Positions 1-5,378 of a stretch of DNA of 9,322 nucleotides are shown here, in pieces. Each line of letters opens with the position of its first letter. Position 1 is the first letter of the stretch. The notes under the pieces were generated by a model. That model had not been told where the DNA came from. It saw only the letters and a list, made by a program, of their open reading frames with translations, and did no database searches. This DNA comes from HXMU1420-2 sp040830545 (GTDB lineage: Bacteria; Pseudomonadota; Alphaproteobacteria; Rhodobacterales; Rhodobacteraceae), in assembly GCA_040830545.1 (NCBI GenBank), contig JBFOMB010000190.1, forward strand, positions 1 through 9,322, written 5' to 3'. A program made the translations under genes and the position numbers.

Positions 1-200
1 ATGTGGTTGTTGTTTTCCCCGGGTCGCCTGGAAACAACTGGGTGGGGTCCCCACCGCCCCCCGGGCCCGCGGTGGCCCCCCCCCAAACCCAGCCCATTCA
101 GCCCCCCGCTTTGCAACTGGCGCCCCCAACCCCCCCCCGCCCCGTATGAAAACCGCGTAAACATATGCAGGGGCGGTTAAAACCGACGCTTTCCCCCACC
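1..200. other. C-homopolymer-rich, probably error-laden contig end
   Basis: The first 200 bases carry repeated long C runs on the plus strand, including nine at 76-84 and nine at 130-138, plus several shorter ones. Nothing like this occurs elsewhere in the window. The underlying P450 frame is kept without insertions or deletions, so the errors look like substitutions towards C (G on the coding strand). This suits a low-coverage or low-quality assembly edge better than natural low-complexity DNA. Confidence 0.6.
3..176 (-). pseudogene. Continuation of the P450 frame beyond the in-frame stop (corrupted)
   Basis: Reading on in the same minus-strand frame after the TAA at 177-179 gives no further stop down to base 3. 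The product still follows the P450 order: PPLHMFTR (153-176), WGRQLQSG (105-128), a GLGLGGGHRGP stretch where P450s usually have GLLLGAANRDP, and SRRPGENNNH near the edge, where the segment leading into the haem loop is expected. Many differences are A, C or T read as G on the coding strand. The K-helix ExxR glutamate, expected just before the stop, is replaced by glycine and lysine codons. I read this as low-quality sequence at a contig end. A decayed gene is the alternative. The alignment was made by eye against the general P450 pattern. Confidence 0.6.
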
Positions 201-1013
201 TGCGCCCGCAACCGCCTCTGGCGACAAAGACTCTCGTCCAACGCCCTGTTCCAGCAGCGTTTTCACACCATTTCCGATCCCGTGCACCGTTGCCTCGTGC
301 CCCGCATTCAGCAGTAGGATGCATGTGGTGATCAACTCGTCCGACGACAGCTTCTCTCCGTCCTCTTCCGCCGCGATCAGGTGCGTGATCAGGTCATCGG
401 CTGGTTGTGAGCGGCGCTGGTCCACATAGGCTCGCAGGAACTCCGAAAACTCACTGGCGGCCCGTGACGCGGTCACCTCAACTTCATGCGTTCGACCGGA
501 TTGATACATTGCCACCATGTCATGCGACCATTGCAGCAATTGTGGCGCCATATCCTCGGGCACACCCAGCAAACGCGCGATGATCCGCACCGGCACCTGC
601 GCGCAATAGGCGGGCAGCAGGTCGAACGCGTCACCCGGAAAACCGTCGATCAGTTCATGACACAGCGCCTCGATCTCTGGCGCCAATGCTGCAATCCGGC
701 GCGAGGTAAAGGCACGCAACACCAGGGACCGCAGACGCGTGTGCCGGGGGGGCTCCAATTCCAGCATGGAATGCGCCTCGACTGCCATGAATGGGGCCAT
801 ATGGTCGGGCACCGGCGCGACCAGTTCGGACGGGCATTCACGCCCCAGCTTGCGGTTCTTGAACACCGCGCTGACCGTTGCGTGGTCAAACGCTGCGAGC
901 ATATCATAGTCCTGCCAATGCAGCACCGGACCAGCCGAACGCGCCGTGTCATAGACAGGGTAGGGGTTTTGCACAAAATCCGGGTCAGCAGGTGACTGGC
1001 GCAGCACGTCCAT
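177..1013 (-). CDS. Cytochrome P450, N-terminal two-thirds (interrupted at the contig edge)
   Basis: This is a soluble bacterial (class I type) P450 monooxygenase, which would need ferredoxin-delivered electrons to hydroxylate an unknown substrate. The 278 residues cover the N-terminal part of a family usually near 400 residues. The C-helix motif HTRLR lies at residues 91-95, where the arginine normally contacts a haem propionate. The I-helix oxygen-activation motif reads AGHEAT at residues 237-242, a variant of the usual AGxE/DTT with alanine in place of the first threonine. The ATG at 1013 follows the tpiA stop by 2 bases, and GCAGG six bases upstream can serve as ribosome binding site, so the two genes are probably co-transcribed. 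The frame ends at a TAA (177-179) inside a region of poor apparent quality. Recognisable P450 sequence continues in the same frame beyond it, so the stop is probably not the true end. The haem-binding cysteine is not in the window. Confidence 0.85.
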   Translation of the reverse strand: MDVLRQSPADPDFVQNPYPVYDTARSAGPVLHWQDYDMLAAFDHATVSAVFKNRKLGRECPSELVAPVPDHMAPFMAVEAHSMLELEPPRHTRLRSLVLRAFTSRRIAALAPEIEALCHELIDGFPGDAFDLLPAYCAQVPVRIIARLLGVPEDMAPQLLQWSHDMVAMYQSGRTHEVEVTASRAASEFSEFLRAYVDQRRSQPADDLITHLIAAEEDGEKLSSDELITTCILLLNAGHEATVHGIGNGVKTLLEQGVGRESLSPEAVAGAGGGKRRF

Positions 1014-1015
1014 GA

Positions 1016-1771
1016 TCAGCCTGCCGAGGCAGCCAGCGCGTCAATGATTGGCCGGAAATCGGCCGCCTTCAAGCTGGCCCCGCCGACCAGCGCGCCATCC
1101 ACATCCGGCACGGCAAAGATCTCTGCCGCATTGCCCGGCTTCACCGACCCGCCATACAGCAACCGGGCCGAACGCGCGACGCCCGCACCAAACCGCCGAT
1201 CCAAACGGGCACGGATGAAGCTATGGACCTCGCCAATCTGATCCGGCGTCGGGGTTTTGCCCGTGCCAATGGCCCAGACGGGTTCATAAGCAATAACAAG
1301 GTTTTCGCCTGTCGACTGATCCGGGATAGATCCCGACATTTGCCCGGCAATGATGTCCAGCGTGTTGGCTGCTTCGCGCTGTGCCAGGCTTTCGCCCAGG
1401 CAAATCACGGCGGTCAGCCCGGCGGTCATGGCGGCGTTGGCCTTGGCGCGCACGTCTTCGTTGCGTTCGTCATGATCCGCGCGGCGTTCGGAGTGGCCCA
1501 CAATCACGGCGCTTGCCCCGGCATCGGCCAGCATGGCGGCGCTGATGTCACCGGTATGCGCGCCGGACTCCGCTGCGTGACAGTCCTGTCCGCCGGTGGT
1601 GATCCCGGCCGGCGACAGCACCTCGCCCGCTTTCATCAACAACGGCGCTGGGGGGCAGATCAGGATGTCCACGGTGTCTATCGGCGCGTTTCCGGCCAGC
1701 ACCTGCAGCTCCCCCAGCGCGGCTGAGGTTCCGTTCATCTTCCAATTGCCCGCCGCCAGTTTCCGCCGCAT
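1016..1771 (-). CDS. tpiA: Triosephosphate isomerase
   Basis: This enzyme interconverts dihydroxyacetone phosphate and glyceraldehyde 3-phosphate in cytosolic glycolysis and gluconeogenesis. The 251-residue length is normal for a bacterial TIM barrel. The catalytic residues are all visible: lysine 11 in GNWKMNG, the electrophilic histidine 93 in GHSERR, and the catalytic base glutamate 163 in AYEPVWAIGTGK, which runs into the flexible phosphate-gripping loop. The phosphate-binding motifs LLYGGSVKP (204-212) and ALVGGASL (227-234) complete the barrel. The ATG at 1771 is preceded by GGAGAGCAGG, a good ribosome binding site. A probable terminator separates it from the upstream sufA-like gene, so it probably has its own promoter. 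The P450 starts 2 bases after its stop. Confidence 0.98.
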   Translation of the reverse strand: MRRKLAAGNWKMNGTSAALGELQVLAGNAPIDTVDILICPPAPLLMKAGEVLSPAGITTGGQDCHAAESGAHTGDISAAMLADAGASAVIVGHSERRADHDERNEDVRAKANAAMTAGLTAVICLGESLAQREAANTLDIIAGQMSGSIPDQSTGENLVIAYEPVWAIGTGKTPTPDQIGEVHSFIRARLDRRFGAGVARSARLLYGGSVKPGNAAEIFAVPDVDGALVGGASLKAADFRPIIDALAASAG

Positions 1772-1807
1772 CCTGCTCTCCGCTTTGCATTGCTCGCAGG
1801 TGTCCTA

Positions 1808-1835
1808 GCACCGTGACCCACGGCGTGCAATTTTT
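1808..1835. other. Hairpin in the tpiA leader region, with a weak candidate promoter across it
   Basis: On the plus strand CCGTG (1811-1815) pairs with CACGG (1819-1823) around a 3-base loop. GCA (1808-1810) can pair with TGC (1826-1828) across a 2-base bulge, and five T follow at 1831-1835. This has terminator form on the plus strand, but no plus-strand gene feeds it. On the minus strand the same bases form the spacer of a poor sigma70-like pair, TTGCAC (1830-1825) and TAGGAC (1807-1802) 17 bases apart, upstream of tpiA. Either reading is uncertain. Confidence 0.25.
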
Positions 1836-1842
1836 CATGTGC

Positions 1843-1872
1843 AAAAAGAGCTTAGCCGCGATCCGGCGCGGC
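1843..1872 (-). terminator. Probable rho-independent terminator after the A-type carrier gene
   Basis: On the minus strand a perfect 6-bp GC-rich stem, GCCGCG (1872-1867) with CGCGGC (1860-1855) around the 6-base loop CCGGAT, begins 1 base after the stop codon of the sufA-like gene. Five T follow at 1847-1843. The T run begins 7 bases beyond the stem, which is longer than ideal, so termination may be partial. It separates the Fe-S genes from tpiA. Confidence 0.5.
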
Positions 1873-1873
1873 C

Positions 1874-2224
1874 TTAGTTCTCGGCAAAGCGGATGGATTC
1901 ACCACAGCCGCAGGCGTCTACGACGTTGGGATTCTTGAACTTGAACCCACTCTCCAACAGCGTGGTTTCATAGTCGATTTCCGTCCCGAACAGGAACATC
2001 TGCGCCATGGGTGCAATCAGAATCCGTGCGCCGTCCTGTTCGACCACCTCGTCATGGGTTTCGGCTTCGTCGACATAGTCCATGGTGTATTCCATGCCTG
2101 CGCAGCCGCCTTTTTTGACCCCGATGCGCAGGCCGGAATGGCCGCCCTGTTCCATCAGCTTCGCGATCTGAGCGGCTGCTTTGGGGGTCATGGTGACGGC
2201 TTGTTTGCCGGGGATGCCGAACAT
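1874..2224 (-). CDS. sufA: A-type iron-sulfur carrier, HesB/IscA/SufA family
   Basis: A small cytosolic Fe-S carrier that accepts clusters from the SUF scaffold and passes them to apo-enzymes. The 116-residue protein has the three family cysteines: C41 in GGCAG, and C105 and C107 in ACGCGES near the C-terminus. The spacing is normal for A-type carriers. The frame stays open upstream, but ATG 2224 is chosen because AAAGGAGA sits 5 bases before it and the family homology starts there; the upstream 71 codons resemble no known domain. It follows sufT by 86 bases on the same strand, as at the end of alphaproteobacterial suf operons. A terminator-like hairpin follows its stop. SufA, ErpA and IscA are hard to separate by sequence alone; the symbol rests on the neighbouring sufT. 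Confidence 0.92.
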   Translation of the reverse strand: MFGIPGKQAVTMTPKAAAQIAKLMEQGGHSGLRIGVKKGGCAGMEYTMDYVDEAETHDEVVEQDGARILIAPMAQMFLFGTEIDYETTLLESGFKFKNPNVVDACGCGESIRFAEN

Positions 2225-2243
2225 GGTGATCTCCTTTGAGCGC

Positions 2244-2272
2244 AATTTAGGGTGGATGCGCGATCCGCTCAA
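2244..2272 (-). promoter_or_regulatory. Candidate sigma70 promoter for the A-type carrier gene
   Basis: On the minus strand TTGAGC (2272-2267) and TAAATT (2249-2244) are separated by exactly 17 bases. Each matches the sigma70 consensus at four of six positions. They lie just upstream of the strong ribosome binding site of the sufA-like gene, so the gene could be transcribed both with sufT and by itself. No Iron-Rhodo-box or IscR site was recognised here. Confidence 0.35.
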
Positions 2273-2310
2273 GAGGGGGAAGTTCACAGTCACGTAAGTG
2301 GCTGTAATGC

Positions 2311-2673
2311 CTACATGAATCCGAGTTCCAGCCGGGCCTCGTCCGACATCATGTCCATGCCCCAGGGCGGTTCCCAGGTCAGATCCACGTCCACCTGCTT
2401 GACCCCCGGCACCATGGAGATTGCATCGGCCAGCCAACCCGGCATTTCACCGGCCACAGGACAGCCCGGCGCGGTCAGGCTCATGATCGCCTTCACCGCG
2501 TTTTCGCCATCGATTTCAATGGTATAGACCAGTCCCAGCTCGTAGATATTCACCGGAATTTCCGGGTCATACACGGTCCGGCACGCCTCGACCACCGCGT
2601 CATAAAGCGGGTGATCCGTGGTCGACGGCGCAATCAATGGCGCACCTTCAAGCGGTTCGGTCTGCTGGTCCAT
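2311..2673 (-). CDS. sufT: SUF system Fe-S cluster assembly protein SufT (DUF59/MIP18 family)
   Basis: A small cytosolic protein of the DUF59/MIP18 family that helps Fe-S cluster maturation, typically encoded between sufS and the A-type carrier in alphaproteobacterial suf operons. The 120-residue length fits. Visible family features are DPEIPVNIYELGLVY (36-50), the cysteine motif TAPGCP with C71, and the C-terminal WEPPW (100-104). ATG 2673 is preceded by TGAGG seven bases upstream. The next minus-strand gene is the A-type carrier, as expected. The upstream side is not: instead of sufS or sufB/C/D there is the pentapeptide-repeat gene. The N-terminal 20 residues are variable and probably disordered. 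Confidence 0.92.
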   Translation of the reverse strand: MDQQTEPLEGAPLIAPSTTDHPLYDAVVEACRTVYDPEIPVNIYELGLVYTIEIDGENAVKAIMSLTAPGCPVAGEMPGWLADAISMVPGVKQVDVDLTWEPPWGMDMMSDEARLELGFM

Positions 2674-2701
2674 GGGGGCCTCATTTCGATTCCTGAGTGA
2701 A

Positions 2702-2730
2702 GATATAGGGTTTGAGGGCCGGAGGGTAAA
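2702..2730 (-). promoter_or_regulatory. Candidate sigma70 promoter for the sufT-sufA pair
   Basis: On the minus strand TTTACC (2730-2725) and TATATC (2707-2702) are 17 bases apart, each matching the sigma70 consensus at four of six positions, about 28 bases before the sufT start. An internal promoter is needed if these two genes are not read through from the pentapeptide gene. Sequence match only. Confidence 0.35.
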
Positions 2731-2752
2731 GGGAGAGGCGCAGAGAAGCGTT

Positions 2753-2798
2753 TTACCCCAAAACGGGGCAGGTTGGGTGAGGGAGTTACCCCAAAACG
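2753..2798. repeat. Two direct copies of TTACCCCAAAACG between the pentapeptide gene and sufT
   Basis: The 13-base sequence TTACCCCAAAACG occurs at 2753-2765 and again at 2786-2798, 33 bases apart start to start, about three helical turns. The 2753 copy is part of a perfect 6-bp hairpin, CGTTTT (2749-2754) with AAAACG (2760-2765). The other copy, nearer the pentapeptide stop, has no such partner. The pair could be a regulator site upstream of the sufT promoter, or part of the 3' end of the pentapeptide transcript. I do not recognise the motif. Confidence 0.5.
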
Positions 2799-2808
2799 TA
2801 CAGAGGGG

Positions 2809-4926
2809 TTAACGTGCCCCGTAGGCGAATGGCACGGTTTTCCACTTGCAGTCGCCCCAGTCGTGGGGGGTGACGTGGTGGTATTCTTTGGGGAGGATGT
2901 CTTTCCAGTCGTCGCCGTTGTACAGCGGATGTTGCAAAATCCATCCCGCCCAATGGGCGTAGAAATCGTCGTCTTTGAGAGAAGTTGATAGCCATTGGCA
3001 AGGGGTGCCCATTCGTGAACTAAATTCCGATGGCCATGTCACCGAAGTGTCCATGAAGACGTTACGCCAATCAGTGTGACGACCGAGAGTTGCGGTCGTC
3101 AAATCTACTTTCCTTAGCGCGCCGCCACTATTTATGCTCCCATCGAAACTTGTGTCAGGGATGCTCGATTCTGTATCTGTGCCAGTCCACAACGAAAAGT
3201 TCATGATTGTCCCCTGCAACTGAGCCCCGGCGAGGCTCGTATTCTGCAACCGCGTTCGGCGAAGATCAGCTCCTTGCAACATCGCCCAACTGAGGCTTGC
3301 CCCCTGCAACTGCGCCCCCCGAAGATCAGCCGCTTGTAAATGCGCCCAACTTAGGCTGGCGCCCTGCAACTGAGCCCACCGGAGGTCTGCCTCTGGCAAC
3401 TGCGCCCAAGTGAGGTCTGCTCGTTGCAAATTCGCTTTTGACCAGGGCAACAACCCCACGTCTCCTAACCAAATCTCCTCAGTGAGTTTTGCGCCCTGAA
3501 ACTGTGCCCCACTGAGATCAGCTCCTTGCATCTGCGCCCACCTGAGGTCTGCTCCTCGCAACTGAGTCCGCTCGAGGTTTGCTCCTCGCAACCGAGCCCA
3601 CCTGAAGTCTGCCCCTTGCAACTGAGCAAAATTCAAAGTTGCATCCGTCAGGTTTGCCCAATGCAATCTGGTGCTGTTTAGGTCTGCGCGGGACAAATTT
3701 GCGCCCTGTAGCGCGGAGTGGGACAGGTTTGCGTGTTCCAGATTGGCGGCAGCGGCCTGCACATCTTCGAGCCGAACTGCGAATAGATTCACACCTGGCA
3801 AAAATGCACCGTTCAGAACGGCCCCACGCAGATCTCTGCGCAGGCGTAAACCACGAGGGACTGGCACCGGGAATTCAAAGGGTTCAGCGTCTGGTTGCTG
3901 TAATACCTCGGGCGCAAATGAGACGGTTTGCCAATTGCTTTTTCTGAGTTTGTCTACACCTAACCATTCGTCTGGTTCCGTTTCATCCCGCAGCGTGTTT
4001 ATGTGTGCGGGCTTGCGCAGATCGCTGATTTGAGCCCGGCGGGTGATGTCCCATTCATCAGAAAACTCATTTGCCTGTTCTTCCGTCAAATCCTTGCAAG
4101 ACACGATCTCTTCCCGCTTGCACCACTTCACCTCTGCTTCGCGTCGAGCAATCGCTGCTGGGAGCCAACCAGAAGGGCGTTGCGTGATCCGTTGGTCCGT
4201 CAGGTCGACGTTGGCTAGTTGGAAGGGACCCCAAGGCTCAAAGGTTCGGGCATAGGAGATGGCGGTGAAGGTGGCAACGCCTGCTGCGAACAAGGTCGTG
4301 TAGACGGTGGTCACGCGCCAATAGCGGGACTTTTGCGGTGCCGTGTGCCACATGCGCAGCCACAGCATCCGCGCACTGACGCTGCCCATGGCGATACAGG
4401 CGACTACCATGATCCCGGCGACAGTGGACATGTAGATATCGCGCGCGGGCATGGAGGCCCACCACATCCACGCCACGATGATGGGCGTGGCGAGCCAGCT
4501 GAGCGTGAAGTTGAGCGCCATGGCGGTGTAGTCGGTCTCCCTCCGTTCCGATGCACCGTCCTTGCGGATCAGGGTGCGCAGGGACAGGGCGGCATCGGTC
4601 ATGAGCCAGGGGGATACGGCCTCGCCCAGCCGGGTGCCGTTGACACGTCCGGGCGCTGCGCCGAGGGCGTCCCAAAGGCGGATGAGGTAGAGGTGGAAAT
4701 AGCCGTAGACGGCGAAGATCAGGATGGGCGCGCCGTAGAAGAACAGCGCGGTGGGGACGGAGAGGCCGACCAGTGGCAGCTCGGTCGCGCGGTCGACGCC
4801 GTAGAAGTCAATATGTTCGACGCGGACCAGTGTGACGACCGAGAAGATCAGGACCGTGAGCAGGGCGAGCCACGTGCTGCGCGCGTTGGCGGTCAGTGCG
4901 TTGATACGGGTGACGGGGTCGCTCAT
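2809..4926 (-). CDS. Membrane-anchored pentapeptide-repeat protein, tryptophan-rich
   Basis: A 705-residue protein of unknown function. The first third is an integral membrane domain with about five hydrophobic segments (roughly residues 18-36, 58-82, 137-158, 164-184 and 204-225). A polar linker follows (about 240-365). Next is a pentapeptide-repeat domain (about 366-582) of the A(D/N)LxX type, predicted to fold as a right-handed quadrilateral beta-helix, broken by a non-repeat insertion at about 482-498. A tryptophan-rich C-terminal region (about 625-705, with cysteines 643 and 693) matches nothing I know. Tryptophans at 423, 443, 463, 507, 517, 527 and 547 sit at the same place in their pentapeptides. 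ATG 4926 has GGAG 9 bases upstream. Base composition changes inside the gene: the membrane part is GC-rich, the repeat part near 50 percent GC. It is flanked by stomatin-NfeD on one side and sufT on the other. Pentapeptide proteins can be DNA mimics that protect gyrase, but a membrane anchor argues for a structural or binding role. Confidence 0.88.
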   Translation of the reverse strand: MSDPVTRINALTANARSTWLALLTVLIFSVVTLVRVEHIDFYGVDRATELPLVGLSVPTALFFYGAPILIFAVYGYFHLYLIRLWDALGAAPGRVNGTRLGEAVSPWLMTDAALSLRTLIRKDGASERRETDYTAMALNFTLSWLATPIIVAWMWWASMPARDIYMSTVAGIMVVACIAMGSVSARMLWLRMWHTAPQKSRYWRVTTVYTTLFAAGVATFTAISYARTFEPWGPFQLANVDLTDQRITQRPSGWLPAAIARREAEVKWCKREEIVSCKDLTEEQANEFSDEWDITRRAQISDLRKPAHINTLRDETEPDEWLGVDKLRKSNWQTVSFAPEVLQQPDAEPFEFPVPVPRGLRLRRDLRGAVLNGAFLPGVNLFAVRLEDVQAAAANLEHANLSHSALQGANLSRADLNSTRLHWANLTDATLNFAQLQGADFRWARLRGANLERTQLRGADLRWAQMQGADLSGAQFQGAKLTEEIWLGDVGLLPWSKANLQRADLTWAQLPEADLRWAQLQGASLSWAHLQAADLRGAQLQGASLSWAMLQGADLRRTRLQNTSLAGAQLQGTIMNFSLWTGTDTESSIPDTSFDGSINSGGALRKVDLTTATLGRHTDWRNVFMDTSVTWPSEFSSRMGTPCQWLSTSLKDDDFYAHWAGWILQHPLYNGDDWKDILPKEYHHVTPHDWGDCKWKTVPFAYGAR
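3181..3831 (-). repeat. Coding tandem repeat, 15/30-bp period (pentapeptide units)
   Basis: The DNA shows an imperfect 15-bp period with stronger 30-bp similarity, encoding alternating units such as ADLRW-AQLQG and ASLSW-AMLQG. The copies at about 3235-3420 and 3490-3640 are the most alike, which suggests expansion by local duplication. The array is broken once by unique sequence encoding the insertion at residues 482-498. Confidence 0.75.
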
Positions 4927-5007
4927 CGGGACGCTCCGGACTGGTTACCGGGGTACTCTGCGTCAGGTTGTGGGGTGGATCAAGGGGCCTGTCAGAGGCG
5001 GTTTGAG

Positions 5008-5029
5008 GTCCCGGCGCGGGGGCCGGGAC
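5008..5029. repeat. GC-rich perfect palindrome downstream of nfeD
   Basis: GTCCCGGC (5008-5015) pairs perfectly with GCCGGGAC (5022-5029) around a 6-base loop. It lies in the spacer between the NfeD-like gene and the pentapeptide gene. No T run follows on the minus strand, so it is not a standard terminator, but it could stop exonucleases at the 3' end of the stomatin-NfeD message. Confidence 0.5.
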
Positions 5030-5057
5030 TGCGGTGGCGTTTTGTGTGCGGGACGCA

Positions 5058-5078
5058 GCCCCGGGCTTGATCCGGGGC
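5058..5078. repeat. REP-like extragenic palindrome with a TTGATCCGGGG core
   Basis: GCCCCGG (5058-5064) pairs with CCGGGGC (5072-5078) around GCTTGAT. The form CCGGGCTTGATCCGGGG resembles a family of short dispersed palindromes common between genes in many alphaproteobacterial genomes. This assignment is from memory of the motif; its copy number in this genome cannot be seen here. It starts about 24 bases after the NfeD stop, a usual place for such elements. Confidence 0.5.
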
Positions 5079-5102
5079 CTCGGATCAGGTGCGCGTTTGG
5101 GC

Positions 5103-5378
5103 TTAGTCGTTGATGTCGTGGTCGAAGGTTTTGACCTGACCCTTGGGGAACAGGAACATGCGGCGCAGGGCGAGCCAGGCGATCAGCGAAAGGGCGGCGA
5201 AGATCAGGAGCAGGAACGGGAGTTTGAAGAAAAACGCGCCGCTGGCGAGCAGGATGGCGACCGCTGCCGCGCCGATGGCGAAGCCGAGGAAGAGGAAGCC
5301 CGGCACCAGCAGCTCCACAATCCCGAGGATCAGCGCGCCCGCGAGCCAGATCCACCAGAGCGCCCAGAGCCCTTCCAT
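5103..5378 (-). CDS. Short NfeD-like membrane protein
   Basis: A small inner-membrane protein of the NfeD family, which works with a stomatin/SPFH partner in membrane organisation or quality control. The 91 residues contain about three hydrophobic stretches (7-25, 26-48, 52-72) with the family-like segment LVPGFLFLGFAIGAA (24-38), then the short tail GQVKTFDHDIND. The C-terminal OB-fold of longer NfeD proteins is absent; short forms with this kind of tail seem usual in Rhodobacteraceae. Its ATG (5378) overlaps the stop of the stomatin-like gene by one base (TGATG), so translation is probably coupled. No clear terminator T run follows, only the two palindromes. Confidence 0.88.
   Translation of the reverse strand: MEGLWALWWIWLAGALILGIVELLVPGFLFLGFAIGAAAVAILLASGAFFFKLPFLLLIFAALSLIAWLALRRMFLFPKGQVKTFDHDIND

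Noticed and set aside
1223..1726. Plus-strand open frame inside tpiA
   Set aside because: The opposite strand encodes a complete triosephosphate isomerase with all catalytic residues.
2287..2304. Small hairpin between sufT and the A-type carrier as a terminator
   Set aside because: On the transcribed minus strand the stem contains a C-A mismatch and no T run follows.
2225..2437. N-terminal extension of the A-type carrier to 187 residues
   Set aside because: The extension has no domain, covers the sufT 3' end, and would bury the strong AAAGGAGA ribosome binding site and the family start at 2224.
3181..3831. Regular 30-bp repetition that might suggest a CRISPR-like array
   Set aside because: The units are contiguous with no spacers, stay in frame, and encode pentapeptide repeats.
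4219..5070. Long plus-strand open frame of 283 codons
   Set aside because: It lies antisense to the pentapeptide membrane protein and the spacer, has a glycine- and arginine-rich composition without domains, and is explained by the high GC of the true gene.
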